A stretch of 64,000 nucleotides of DNA, taken from NCBI RefSeq assembly GCF_000968535.2, contig NC_016112.1:4216001-4280000 (forward strand). The letters are read 5' to 3'. Source of the stretch: Methylotuvimicrobium alcaliphilum 20Z. GTDB lineage: Bacteria; Pseudomonadota; Gammaproteobacteria; Methylococcales; Methylomonadaceae. This document shows positions 8,659 through 17,232 of the stretch, in pieces. The notes beneath the pieces are model-generated. The model saw only the letters and a list, made by a program, of their open reading frames with translations, searched no databases and was not told the DNA's origin. The position numbers and the translations under genes are program-made. How positions within the stretch are numbered: position 1 is the stretch's first letter; each line of letters begins with the position of its first letter.

Positions 8659-10662
8659 ATGGCCGAACTTAATCCCCAACAACTTGCGGCGGTGCGTACC
8701 GTCGATGTGCCTTTGCTCGTGCTGGCAGGTGCCGGCAGCGGCAAGACGCGCGTGATCACCGAGAAAATCGCTTATCTGGTCAAGCAAGGCACGCCGGCCC
8801 GGCATATCGCCGCCGTAACGTTCACGAACAAGGCGGCGCGCGAAATGAAATCGCGCGTTTCGAAACTGCTGAACGACAAAGACATTCGCGGCTTGACCGT
8901 GTCCACTTTTCATTCGCTCGGTTTAAATATTCTTCGCAAGGAACACAAGACGCTCGGTTATAAAGCCGCGTTGACACTGTTTGATGAACAGGACAAGCAA
9001 ACCCTTCTGAAAAACCTGGTCATGCACAACGGGAAGGAATGCGATATCGATAAGGCCGATCATTACGCTTGGCAGATCGGGCAATGGAAAAACGCCTTCG
9101 TGACGCCGGAACAGGCCCTGTCTCATGCGACGCAAGAGCAAGCACCGGCCGCGCATCTATATACCGATTACACGCGCAGCTTGAAAGCCTACAATGCGGT
9201 CGATTTCGACGATTTGATTTTGATGCCGGTGTTATTGTTTCAACAGTATCCGGAGGTTCTCGAAAAATGGCAGAACAAGATTCGTTATCTGCTGGTCGAC
9301 GAATATCAGGATACCAATATCACGCAATATCAATTGGTAAAACTGCTAGCCGGTAACCTCGGGCGTTTCACCGTGGTCGGCGACGACGATCAGTCGATTT
9401 ATGCCTGGCGCGGCGCACAACCGGAAAATTTGGCGCAATTGCAAAAAGACTTCTCGCGCTTGAAGGTTATTAAGCTTGAGCAAAATTACCGCTCGGCCGG
9501 GCGGATTTTGAAAGTTGCGAACCAATTGATTGCAAACAATCCGCACTCGTTTGAAAAACGCTTGTGGAGCGATTTGGGCTTCGGCGATCCGCTTCGCGTG
9601 TTGAGCCATAAGGACGAAACCATCGAAGCGAAACAGGTCGTTTCGGAAATCATTCATCACAAGTTTAAAACCGGCAGTAGCTACAAGGATTACGCGATTC
9701 TATACCGCGGCAACCATCAATCGCGACTGTTCGAACGGGCGCTACGCGAAAACAACGTGCCGTATTTCATCAGCGGCAGCACGTCGTTTTTCGCATATAC
9801 CGAAATCAAAGACATACTCAGTTATCTACGCTTGTTCGTGAATCCGGACGATGATGCCGCGTTTTTGCGCATTATCAACACGCCGCGCCGCGAAATCGGT
9901 CCAACCACGCTGGAAAATCTCGGCGCCTATGCGAACGAGCGTCATGTCAGCTTGTTTAAGGCTAGCACCGAAATGGGTCTAATGCAGCGGCTGTCCGACA
10001 AGGCGCGACAGCGGTTACAAAAATTTACCGACTGGGTGAACGATACCGCCGATCGCATGGAGCGCGGCGATACTTTCGCAGTGATCGAGCAGATGATAAG
10101 CCAAATCGGTTACGAAGCCTGGCTGCGTGAAAATGCGAAAACGCCGCAATCGGCCGAACGCAAGATGCAAAATGTTTACGAACTGATCGACTGGTTGAAG
10201 CGCATCGCCGACAAAGACCAAGGCAGCGAGAAGTCATTGTCTGAAATCGTCTCGAAAATCATGTTGATGGATATACTCGAGCGCAACCAGGAAGAAGAGG
10301 CCGGCGATCAGGTCAGCCTAATGACACTGCACGCGGCCAAAGGCCTCGAATTTCCGCATGTTTTCTTAATCGGCATGGAAGAAAACCTACTGCCACATCA
10401 AAACAGCATCGAAACCGATAATATCGAGGAAGAGCGCCGCCTTGCGTATGTCGGCATCACGCGCGCGCAGCGTTCGCTGACCTTCAGTTATTGCACGCAC
10501 AGAAAGCGCTATGGCGAAATTTCCGAATGCGAACCGAGCCGCTTTTTGGGCGAATTGCCGTCCGACGATTTGGAGTGGGCCAACAAAAAACAGCTTGATC
10601 CGGCCGTGATCAAAGAACGCGGCAAGGCCAGCCTTGCGCATTTGAAAACAATGCTATCGTAA
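8659..10662 (+). CDS. rep: ATP-dependent DNA helicase Rep
   Basis: 667 residues, close to the 673 of E. coli Rep. A UvrD/Rep superfamily 1 helicase: Walker A GAGSGKT at residues 24-30, motif Ia AVTFTNKAAREMK, Walker B DEYQDTN, motif III GDDDQSIYAWRGA, motif IV NYRS, motif V TLHAAKGLEFPHVF and motif VI RLAYVGITRA. Rep is a 3'-5' translocase that clears protein roadblocks ahead of the replisome. The N-terminus (LNPQQLAAV, RHIAAVTFTNKAAREM) is more Rep-like than UvrD-like. It is single and ends 38 bases before the tRNA gene. Confidence 0.93.
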   Translation: MAELNPQQLAAVRTVDVPLLVLAGAGSGKTRVITEKIAYLVKQGTPARHIAAVTFTNKAAREMKSRVSKLLNDKDIRGLTVSTFHSLGLNILRKEHKTLGYKAALTLFDEQDKQTLLKNLVMHNGKECDIDKADHYAWQIGQWKNAFVTPEQALSHATQEQAPAAHLYTDYTRSLKAYNAVDFDDLILMPVLLFQQYPEVLEKWQNKIRYLLVDEYQDTNITQYQLVKLLAGNLGRFTVVGDDDQSIYAWRGAQPENLAQLQKDFSRLKVIKLEQNYRSAGRILKVANQLIANNPHSFEKRLWSDLGFGDPLRVLSHKDETIEAKQVVSEIIHHKFKTGSSYKDYAILYRGNHQSRLFERALRENNVPYFISGSTSFFAYTEIKDILSYLRLFVNPDDDAAFLRIINTPRREIGPTTLENLGAYANERHVSLFKASTEMGLMQRLSDKARQRLQKFTDWVNDTADRMERGDTFAVIEQMISQIGYEAWLRENAKTPQSAERKMQNVYELIDWLKRIADKDQGSEKSLSEIVSKIMLMDILERNQEEEAGDQVSLMTLHAAKGLEFPHVFLIGMEENLLPHQNSIETDNIEEERRLAYVGITRAQRSLTFSYCTHRKRYGEISECEPSRFLGELPSDDLEWANKKQLDPAVIKERGKASLAHLKTMLS

Positions 10663-10700
10663 TTATCGCTGCGATCGGTTAGAATACGCATCCCAAACAA

Positions 10701-10777
10701 GCGCCCGTAGCTCAGCTGGATAGAGCGCGGCCCTCCGGAGGCCGAGGCCAGAGGTTCGAATCCTCTCGGGCGCGCCA
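10701..10777 (+). tRNA. tRNA-Arg, anticodon CCG
   Basis: A complete cloverleaf of 77 bases including an encoded CCA. The acceptor stem GCGCCCG pairs with CGGGCGC, the D arm is gctc/gagc, the anticodon stem cggcc/ggccg encloses the loop ctccgga with anticodon CCG (reads CGG, arginine), and the T arm is agagg/cctct with loop ttcgaat. A TAGAAT at 10679-10684 is a plausible -10 element. No integrase or duplicated tRNA end is visible nearby, so this is not an obvious integration site. Confidence 0.97.
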
Positions 10778-10971
10778 TTTTGACATCTACCCCAAAACGG
10801 CCATTTTTGCTCTGTGCCCTGCCCTTTAAAATCGATTGAGGTCAAATGAAGACTTCGACCTTTACCCCCGTTTGCGCATTTCGCCCATTTCAAAATAAAT
10901 CAGCACAGATTTGAATTCTATTTTTTGAATTGATATTGAGCTATTCCTTGATGTATCAGCACCAATATTAA

Positions 10972-11175
10972 TATACCTTTCGCACTTCAAATTTCGACAG
11001 TGCCCGAAGAGGCACCGGGGTGTGCTGGCATAGAGCCTACAGGGATGTATTCACCCAGCACCTAAATAAGCCATGATTTTGAATCATTGCCAAAGACCTA
11101 TGGAATTTAGATGCTGGGTTCACGGCGTCCTTTAGCGGACATCCAGGCGCCGAATTTTGATCTACGACGGGCATC
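10972..11175. repeat. Dispersed repeat, family B copy 1, with nested insertion
   Basis: It begins tatacctttcgcacttcaa and ends with gccgaattttgatctacga plus a decayed end. These two ends are imperfect inverted repeats of about 27 bases, as in copies 4, 6 and 7. The central core is interrupted by a 65-base hairpin (11054-11118). The remainder of the gap between the tRNA and the rhomboid gene has no coding potential that I can support. Confidence 0.75.
11054..11118. mobile_element. 65-bp palindromic element inserted in a family B repeat
   Basis: It starts cccagcacctaaat and ends atttagatgctggg, which are inverted repeats with one mismatch. The flanking repeat core, uninterrupted in other copies as gtattcacggcgtcc, reads gtattca before and ttcacggcgtcc after, so ttca is duplicated (ttcac if the element is taken as 64 bases). 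This is the pattern of a small non-autonomous transposon. Confidence 0.65.
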
Positions 11176-11346
11176 TAAGATAAAAGTTAGCTTTTTTTGA
11201 GCATAAGGGGAGCAATTGAAACCTATCGGAAAAGCGTGGCACGGCCCGGCCAAGGCATCTTTATCGGCGAACCGCTTGCTAAACCGTTTGCCTAGTCTGC
11301 AAAAAAGTTTTAGTGTGAGAAGCATTAAAGCCTACCGAGATTAAAA

Positions 11347-12105
11347 ATGATACCGATACGAGACGATAACCCCACCGTTCGCCCTCCCGTGATCACGATC
11401 GTAATCATTGCAGCGAATATCGCGATATGGCTATTGCTTCAAGGCGCTGGCGGAGAAGCTGCATTGGTTAAGTCGCTGTGTCATTACGGCTTAATTCCGG
11501 GTGAATTATTGAATACGGTGCCCAAAGGCATGACAATTCAGGTCACTGCGAACTACGGCTGTATTCTGAGCGGCGAAACAGGCAATAGCACCCTGTTGAC
11601 TCATGCCTTTTTGCACGGGAGTTGGTTTCATTTAATCGCCAACATGTGGTTTTTATGGATTTTCGGCGATAACGTCGAGGATGTGATGGGTAGCTTTCGA
11701 TTCGTAGTATTTTATTTGCTTTGCGCAATCGCCGCGGCGGGGGCCCAGATTTATAGCAACCCGGGAGCCGCGATACCTATGGTAGGCGCCTCAGGCGCGA
11801 TCGGCGGCATCATGGGCGCTTATGCCCGGCTATATCCAAGAGCACGGGTACATACGATAATACCGATTGGTTTTTATATCACTTCGTTTTCCGTTCCCGC
11901 CGGTTTTATGCTGGGTTATTGGTTTTTGATTCAATTGTTGAGCGGCATTCCGGCAATCGGCGATGAAGCCGGCGGTGTCGCCTTTTGGGCGCATGCAGGC
12001 GGTTTTGTCGCAGGACTGATTTTAATCAAACCGATGCACCGCCCCGACTATCTGGCCGAACATAACGCGCTAATGGCCGGCCGTCGACCCGATGACCGGT
12101 TTTGA
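11347..12105 (+). CDS. Rhomboid family intramembrane serine protease
   Basis: 252 residues, about six membrane helices. The catalytic dyad is visible: S149 in GASGAIGG and H216 in AHAGGFVAG. The HAFLHGSWFHLIANMWFLW stretch supplies the conserved loop histidines and asparagine. Rhomboids cleave transmembrane segments within the inner membrane; the bacterial substrate is unknown here. The N-terminal IPIRDDNPT motif is typical of this subgroup. It is monocistronic as far as can be seen. Confidence 0.93.
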   Translation: MIPIRDDNPTVRPPVITIVIIAANIAIWLLLQGAGGEAALVKSLCHYGLIPGELLNTVPKGMTIQVTANYGCILSGETGNSTLLTHAFLHGSWFHLIANMWFLWIFGDNVEDVMGSFRFVVFYLLCAIAAAGAQIYSNPGAAIPMVGASGAIGGIMGAYARLYPRARVHTIIPIGFYITSFSVPAGFMLGYWFLIQLLSGIPAIGDEAGGVAFWAHAGGFVAGLILIKPMHRPDYLAEHNALMAGRRPDDRF

Positions 12106-12139
12106 TTCGTCACCATTTTGTCATTTAGGAACGAGCATG

Positions 12140-12365
12140 AAACAACGTCGACAACTTTGGAAGGGGGTTCGGTGGCTCGCTTGACAGGTGTCGGCGGCAG
12201 GGCAGATTTTTGCTCCTGCAAAATCTGCATTCATGCCATCCTTGGCAATCAGATTCCGCCGTCAAGCCTACAGGGACGTATTCACGGCGTCCTGCCAAGC
12301 GAGTCACCGAACCTCCGCAAAGCCTACTACTTGTAGAAGTTATTTTGTGCATACTCCTTAAGATT
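12140..12365. repeat. Dispersed repeat, family A copy 3
   Basis: A long imperfect palindrome: ggttcggtggctcgcttga on the left and gcgagtcaccgaacctccg on the right are inverted, with the shared core (cctacagggacgtattcac) between, and the end carries ctacttgtagaagttattt in the orientation opposite to copy 2. It occupies most of the gap between the rhomboid and Uma2 genes. Confidence 0.75.
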
Positions 12366-12383
12366 CTCAGGATAAATAGATTT

Positions 12384-12947
12384 ATGCAACAAGCAGAATC
12401 ATTAACATTTACCGCAAACGATTTTTTGGCCTGGGAGGAATCCCAAACCGAGAAACACGAATACATTGCCGGCGAAACCTTCGCGATGGTCGGCGCGCGG
12501 CGCGAGCATGTTCTCGTTACCGGTAACTTATTGGCCGCGCTGAAGCTACGATTACGCGGTACGCCTTGTCAATCCTACATGGCCGGCATGAAACTGCGGG
12601 TCGAGTCGGCCGACGCGCTCTTCTATCCCGATGTCATGGTGACTTGCCATCCGGAAGACCGCAAGGCCGGGCAATTTTTAGCCCATCCGACGCTCATCGC
12701 CGAAGTATTGTCCGACTCCACGGCGGCATTCGACAGGGGCCCTAAATTCGCCGCATACCGCAGTTTGGAGTCGCTCAAGGAATTTGTCATTGTCGATATC
12801 GACGCGCTACGGGTGGAGTGTTATCGGCGGACTTCGGACAACGAATGGATGCTGCATGATTACACCGGCCAACAAGATTGCCGATTTTCCAGTCTCGAAT
12901 TAACGGTTCCGCTCGCTGAAATTTTTGAGGATGTTCTTGCGGATTAA
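12384..12947 (+). CDS. Uma2 family endonuclease-like protein (DUF820)
   Basis: 187 residues. The PD-(D/E)xK-type pattern of Uma2 proteins is present: WEESQTEKHEYIAGE near the N-terminus, LFYPDVMVTC in the centre, LIAEVLSDSTAAFDRGPKF, and a FVIVDIDALRVECYRR strand. Family members are predicted nucleases that are often scattered or linked to mobile DNA; true activity is rarely shown. The open frame extends upstream to 12210 through a repeat, but similarity starts at the ATG at 12384, which has a purine-rich AGGATAAATAGA upstream. Confidence 0.85.
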   Translation: MQQAESLTFTANDFLAWEESQTEKHEYIAGETFAMVGARREHVLVTGNLLAALKLRLRGTPCQSYMAGMKLRVESADALFYPDVMVTCHPEDRKAGQFLAHPTLIAEVLSDSTAAFDRGPKFAAYRSLESLKEFVIVDIDALRVECYRRTSDNEWMLHDYTGQQDCRFSSLELTVPLAEIFEDVLAD

Positions 12948-13983
12948 GCGTTCACCAGCCTTGATCGACAATCAAACGGTAATTCATCCAACCGACCGTT
13001 TAAATAAACCATTACTGTTTAGCACGGCTTTGGCACTTGCGGTTTGGCTGATTTGGTACGCCTACAGCTCGCCGGATAGCCTATCGATCATCGAAGAAAA
13101 TTGGACCGTCACTTTGACGATGGTCTTCGGCTCGTTCATCGCCGGCGCGACCAGCGAAGGCGGCGGGGCGGTCGCTTTTCCTGTGTTCACGAAAGTACTG
13201 CATATCGCGCCGCTCGATGCCAAGGTCTTCTCATTGGCCATTCAAAGCGTCGGCATGACCGCCGCGTCGTTGACGATTATCGCACTACGCGTTCCGGTTG
13301 CCTGGCCGGTCATTGCCTGGGCCAGTTTAGGCGGTTTGGTCGGGGTTTCGATTAGCTCTACGGCATTGGCGCCCTTGCTACCGCCCGCTCTGTTAAAAAT
13401 GCTGTTCACCGCGATGATCGCCGCTTTTGCATTGCCGTTGACGATCTTGACTTGGCAAAAGCGACTGTATAATGACACGCTGCCGTTTTTCGGCGCGCGC
13501 GAAAAAGCCATTTGGCTATTGACCGGAACCGTCGGTGGCGGCATGACCGGCTTGGTCGGTAGCGGCATCGATATCATTTGTTTTTCGGTGATGGTGTTGT
13601 GGTTCCGTTTATCGGAAAAGGTGTCGACGCCGACTTCGGTGATCTTGATGGCGGTCAATGCGCTGGCCGGATTTGCGCTGCATGGGTTCTTGCTGGATAG
13701 CTTCAACGCGACGGTTGAGCGTTACTGGCTGGCGGCGGTACCGGTCGTCGTGATCGGCGCGCCATTGGGCGCTTATTGTTGTACAAAACTGAATAGTCGG
13801 GCCATTGCCGTGATTTTGATCCTGTTGATCCTGGTCGAGTTGCTCAGCTCGCTGATATTGATTCCATTAACTGCTAATATTATCGGCATCAGCCTGACGG
13901 TTTTCGTCATTTTTTTGTGGTTCTATTATCGAATGGCCCGGTCCACGCGTTACCGACCGGCTTGTGAAAGAGGAGAAGAATAA
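12931..13983 (+). CDS. Sulfite exporter TauE/SafE family membrane protein
   Basis: 350 residues with about eight hydrophobic helices. The TauE/SafE signature is the glycine-rich FIAGATSEGGGAVAFPVF region and its internal repeat (GTVGGGMTGLVGSGIDIICF). The family exports sulfite, sulfoacetate or related organic anions; the substrate is unknown here. The start is uncertain: the ATG at 12931 overlaps the end of the Uma2 gene by 17 bases, and a TTG lies at 12925. Its stop overlaps the start of the next gene by one base (TAATG), so the two are probably translationally coupled. Confidence 0.82.
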   Translation: MFLRIKRSPALIDNQTVIHPTDRLNKPLLFSTALALAVWLIWYAYSSPDSLSIIEENWTVTLTMVFGSFIAGATSEGGGAVAFPVFTKVLHIAPLDAKVFSLAIQSVGMTAASLTIIALRVPVAWPVIAWASLGGLVGVSISSTALAPLLPPALLKMLFTAMIAAFALPLTILTWQKRLYNDTLPFFGAREKAIWLLTGTVGGGMTGLVGSGIDIICFSVMVLWFRLSEKVSTPTSVILMAVNALAGFALHGFLLDSFNATVERYWLAAVPVVVIGAPLGAYCCTKLNSRAIAVILILLILVELLSSLILIPLTANIIGISLTVFVIFLWFYYRMARSTRYRPACERGEE

Positions 13984-14546
13984 TGATGCGCACGACTACT
14001 TACGGTTTATTTTTATTAATACTGTTTTCGCTGGCCTCCTGCACCAGGGCCATCAAGCCCGAAGCCCTACCGTCACATATCACACTGGGGGACACTTATT
14101 ACACGCAATTCGTGATGCGTTACGAAAAAGACGTCCATCCGACGACCAATTACCGGCGCGGCGCGTCGATTCCGGTCAATACCCCGGTTAGGCTATTGAA
14201 AATGACCAATAAAACGATCGAAGTCGAGGTCGATAATTCCAGCCAGCATTTGACGGTCAAAAATTTTCAGAAACATACCGGCGATGACGTCTATCAGGCC
14301 TTCGATAAATTATTCGCGCCAAATAAAGTCGATTTATCAAGGTTCAACGCCTTGGAAAAGCAGCATATTCAAAACGGCACGGTAGCTAAAGGCATGAGCA
14401 AGGACGCAGTACTAGTCGCGATCGGCTATCCGCCGATGACCCAAACGCCGAGCTTGGACGGCAACCGCTGGGTTTACTGGAGCCACCGTTTCAATCGTTT
14501 CAATGTGCATTTCAAAGACGGCAAGGTGAGTTGGGTCGAGGAATGA
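13983..14546 (+). CDS. Putative lipoprotein, SmpA/BamE-like C-terminal region
   Basis: 187 residues. An N-terminal signal with lipobox LASC (C20) predicts a lipoprotein. The C-terminal part (GMSKDAVLVAIGYPPM ... NRWVYWSHRF ... FKDGKVS) resembles the SmpA/OmlA fold in which a G-x-T/S-K-x-x-V-x-x-x-x-G-x-P helix is followed by W-x-Y strands. The middle is not recognised. It is coupled to the TauE/SafE gene through a one-base TAATG overlap, which suggests joint expression rather than a shared known pathway. Confidence 0.75.
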   Translation: MMRTTTYGLFLLILFSLASCTRAIKPEALPSHITLGDTYYTQFVMRYEKDVHPTTNYRRGASIPVNTPVRLLKMTNKTIEVEVDNSSQHLTVKNFQKHTGDDVYQAFDKLFAPNKVDLSRFNALEKQHIQNGTVAKGMSKDAVLVAIGYPPMTQTPSLDGNRWVYWSHRFNRFNVHFKDGKVSWVEE

Positions 14547-14571
14547 TTATTCGGTTTTATAGAGTTCGAGA

Positions 14572-14763
14572 ATGACCATGAATACATTTGAAATTAACAA
14601 AATGACTACGACAGAACGTCTTGAAACCATGGAGGCAATTTGGGATTCCTTGGTCCGTGACGAAACTGAAATTGGCATGCCTGATTGGCACCGAGATGTT
14701 CTCGACGAAAGACGCTTACGTATTGAACGAGGCGAAGCGAAGTGTTTTTCCCTTAACAAATGA
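14572..14763 (+). CDS. Addiction-module antitoxin-like protein, orphan
   Basis: 63 residues. The TTTERLETMEAIWDSL start and the following PDWHRDVLDERRLRIERGE helix match the small family often annotated as putative addiction module component (Unstab_antitox). In that family the partner is a RelE/ParE-type toxin encoded directly downstream. Here the next gene is a membrane protein, so the toxin is missing. A second ATG at 14578 could be the true start. It may be a relic or a solitary antitoxin. Confidence 0.7.
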   Translation: MTMNTFEINKMTTTERLETMEAIWDSLVRDETEIGMPDWHRDVLDERRLRIERGEAKCFSLNK

Positions 14764-14810
14764 GTGGTCGGCGCTAAGCCCATTTTTGCTTTTTTCCCTA
14801 CTATGTATCC

Positions 14811-15449
14811 TTGTTCGACATGACCGCCCTCATAAAAAGCATTATCGCCACCGGCTTGTTTTTGTCCTATCCGTACCTGATTTACCGGGGGATCGAAAGC
14901 GGGATGGTCTGGTTGGCTCCGGCTATTTTTTCCGGCATCTATCTCATGCGGGCGTGGGCCGCTCCCAGCCTGAGAGTCAAAATCTACAAAGGACTGTTCG
15001 CGCTTGCCTTGCTGTTGGGCGCGTATTATCTGCAAACCGTCACCGCGAAAATATTGCCGGTATTGATTCAACTCATGTTGATGGGCGTTTTCGGGCGGAC
15101 TTTGCTCAAAGACAAGGGACCGCCGTTTATCGAAAGCTTCGTAAGGTTGGAGTTTCCGGAAATTCCTCCCGAAATCCTTGTCTATTGCCGTCAATTGACC
15201 CTGCTCTGGACCGCCTTTTTCGCATTCAATGCCCTCATGTGTACAGTCTTGGCAATCTGGGGCAACGACTTTTGGTGGACACTCTATAACGGCGCATTGA
15301 TCTATGCGATGATCGGCGCTCTGATGATCGGAGAATACATTTATCGCCATTTCCGCTTTCCCGGCCTGGGCATTCCCGACCCGCGCTCGACGATTAAAAC
15401 GATGATCGTCAACGGACGTAGAATCTGGATGGACGTGCAGGCGAGGTAA
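14811..15449 (+). CDS. COG4648-type membrane protein
   Basis: 212 residues with about five to six hydrophobic helices and a soluble tail. The YPYLIYRGIESG start, the central RLEFPEIPPEILVYCRQLT stretch and the closing HFRFPGLG segment agree with the membrane protein group found in aryl-polyene and xanthomonadin biosynthesis clusters, where its role is not defined. The LolA-like and MMPL genes starting 1.8 kb downstream belong to the same kind of cluster, but no ketosynthase or acyl carrier protein gene is seen here. The ATG at 14811 is my choice; ATG at 14820 is possible. Confidence 0.65.
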   Translation: MFDMTALIKSIIATGLFLSYPYLIYRGIESGMVWLAPAIFSGIYLMRAWAAPSLRVKIYKGLFALALLLGAYYLQTVTAKILPVLIQLMLMGVFGRTLLKDKGPPFIESFVRLEFPEIPPEILVYCRQLTLLWTAFFAFNALMCTVLAIWGNDFWWTLYNGALIYAMIGALMIGEYIYRHFRFPGLGIPDPRSTIKTMIVNGRRIWMDVQAR

Positions 15450-15457
15450 TCCATGTT

Positions 15458-16072
15458 ATGGATATGCACGAAAGACCATTCATGATCGAACTCAGATGGG
15501 AAGGGCCATTTAGCTGGCCAAACCGGATTAATCAAGGAATTGATAAGCCCCTTAGTGATTCGACAGCATCATCGAAATGTGGAGTTTATCTCTGGACTGT
15601 TGAGTATTGCGGAGGTTATTTGATATATGCAGCGGGAATAACACGCCGACCATTCGAAAAAAGATTTCGAGAACATACGCGAGCTTACCTTAATGGTGTT
15701 TATACCGTTTTCGATGTCCCATCCTTAAAAACAGGTGTCCGTAAAGTGATCTGGGATGGCTTTTGGTTTCAAAAAAATTGTGCGGCAAAAAAATTAGAAT
15801 TCGATAACCGGTCAGAAGAAATTAGCATCGCAACGAATGAGCTTCTATCAAATTATCGCGTATTCGTCGCACCGATTACACCTAATCCACGTCTTTTAGA
15901 ACGCATTGAAGCGGCTATAATGAACACACTCTATAGCACAACCGGGCCAACCAGTACGATACCGGATAGAGGAATGGCTTTAGCGCCTCGCTGGCCTGAA
16001 GAAGATCCAATACGAATTCGAAACAGTTCTCCCGTATTGTTACATGGCCTTCTGGAAGAATTTGAGGCTTAA
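15458..16072 (+). CDS. GIY-YIG nuclease-like protein (degenerate)
   Basis: 204 residues. The segment GVYLW (G42-Y44) followed by LIYAAGITRRPFEKRFREH (Y57, G60, R69/R71) resembles the GIY-YIG nuclease core, and a later RIEAAI helix would supply the metal-binding glutamate. The second motif reads YAAG rather than Y-I/V-G, so activity is uncertain. The gene is visibly richer in A and T than its neighbours, and it is followed by a diverged paralogue, pointing to acquisition as a pair. An alternative start is the ATG at 15482. Confidence 0.65.
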   Translation: MDMHERPFMIELRWEGPFSWPNRINQGIDKPLSDSTASSKCGVYLWTVEYCGGYLIYAAGITRRPFEKRFREHTRAYLNGVYTVFDVPSLKTGVRKVIWDGFWFQKNCAAKKLEFDNRSEEISIATNELLSNYRVFVAPITPNPRLLERIEAAIMNTLYSTTGPTSTIPDRGMALAPRWPEEDPIRIRNSSPVLLHGLLEEFEA

Positions 16073-16166
16073 GATAGTCGCTATGAAATTAGGCTATTTC
16101 TGTACCCGACACTGAAGATACCTACATAATAACTCCTCCAATTATTTTTTACAGCATGGACAATCA

Positions 16167-16745
16167 ATGCAATTGGAACTTATTGGACCGTTTAAAATTT
16201 GTTCGGCGCATGAAGGTAATTTTTTTAATTTACCGAATGCATCAAAAAGAGGAATCTACATTTATGCCATTCATCTAGCGAATATGGGTTATCTGGCAAC
16301 CTATGTCGGAGAAACAGGCGCTTCATATTCAAAACGCATTAAAGAGCATACTGTCAACACATTGAGTGGCTACGAGCGTATTTACGACCCTGATGCTTTG
16401 CAAGCGGGCAAAAAAATTTTACTCTGGGATGGGCTGTGGAAATCGAATCGGCAAAACTGTTTTGGAGAATTTATCGAGCGACATAACGAACTTGCACCAA
16501 TTATCAGCCAATATGTCCGTCTGTTCGACATTTTTTTACTTCCCTTGGATTCGACTGCAAGAGTTCGTCGGCGCATCGAGTCTTCCATAGCAAGGCATCT
16601 CATGTGCCAGCCGACGCCAATCTCCGGGCTTATCGATTCCGATATCCGTTATCTAAAAAAATTGAAAGATGAGGAATCACCAATCAACGTAAAAATCTCT
16701 GGAAGCTCGGTTATTTGCGGATTTCCACTCAATATCTTGGCTTGA
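16167..16745 (+). CDS. GIY-YIG nuclease-like protein
   Basis: 192 residues. The GIY-YIG core is clear: RGIYIYAI (G29-Y31), ATYVGETG (Y46-G48), SYSKRIKEHT with R57, and E138 in RRRIESSIARH as the probable metal ligand. The rest matches the upstream gene: a WDGLW motif occurs in this one and WDGFWF in the other, so they are tandem paralogues. Similar free-standing GIY-YIG proteins are hypothetical nucleases of unknown target. AT-rich; no restriction or phage gene is adjacent. Confidence 0.72.
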   Translation: MQLELIGPFKICSAHEGNFFNLPNASKRGIYIYAIHLANMGYLATYVGETGASYSKRIKEHTVNTLSGYERIYDPDALQAGKKILLWDGLWKSNRQNCFGEFIERHNELAPIISQYVRLFDIFLLPLDSTARVRRRIESSIARHLMCQPTPISGLIDSDIRYLKKLKDEESPINVKISGSSVICGFPLNILA

Positions 16746-16817
16746 AGGAAAATAAGCTAATTCAATAGCTTTACATGGCCTCAGCTCGGGATAAAAGAGT
16801 CATACATTCCAGGGAGT

Positions 16818-16925
16818 TAAGACAGTATCAGGTGGCTCTGGAAGAAGTGTGCGCGGCATGGATGCCGCGCTCAAGCCTACATGGACGTATTCACGGCGTC
16901 TTCTGGAAGAGATGCCTGATACTGG
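16818..16925. repeat. Dispersed repeat, family A copy 4
   Basis: It is bounded by inverted ends gtatcaggtggctctggaa and ttctggaagagatgcctga, with the shared core around 16866-16906 (cctacatggacgtattcac) between them. It lies in the gap between the GIY-YIG pair and the LolA-like gene. Confidence 0.7.
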
Positions 16926-16945
16926 CTGGTTTCTTAAACCGAACT

Positions 16946-17106
16946 TATACCCTTTGCCAGTCAAATTTCGGCGTCGGGGTGCCCGTCAAAGGACGCCGTG
17001 AATGCGTCCATGTAGGCTCTATGACAGCATCCATGCTGCCAAAGCCTTTGCCGAACACCCCGACGCCTCCATACGCTAATGCCGAAATTTGAAGTGCGAT
17101 AGGTAT
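16946..17106. repeat. Dispersed repeat, family B copy 2
   Basis: The ends are tataccctttgccagtcaa and tttgaagtgcgataggtat, which are imperfect inverted repeats. The inner part holds the core in the opposite orientation (gccgtgaatgcgtccatgt). Directly after it, 17107-17232 shows nothing beyond the upstream region of the LolA-like gene. Confidence 0.75.
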
Positions 17107-17232
17107 AGGTTACATAAGATTTCTCTCCGTGCGAAAAATGTAAAGTTATCTCTTACTGATAAACTTCATAGTTAAACTGCCGGATTTAAGATGAGCATCC
17201 GTAAAATCAAGCTGCATGAACAAACACTCTAA

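Noticed and set aside
10509-10893. Minus-strand frames across the tRNA gene
   Set aside because: They run through the tRNA and the rep 3' end; the tRNA fold is complete.
10701-10900. tRNA-Arg as attachment site of an integrated element
   Set aside because: No integrase and no repeat of the tRNA 3' end are visible downstream.
12125-12466. Minus-strand frame covering the family A repeat before the Uma2 gene
   Set aside because: It is made of repeat sequence and the antisense of the Uma2 start.
14621-15289. Frame overlapping the antitoxin-like and COG4648-type genes
   Set aside because: Shadow of those two genes; its composition is typical of a shifted frame.
16775-17092. Plus-strand frame in the gap before the LolA-like gene
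   Set aside because: It reads through two dispersed repeats; similar frames appear wherever these repeats occur.
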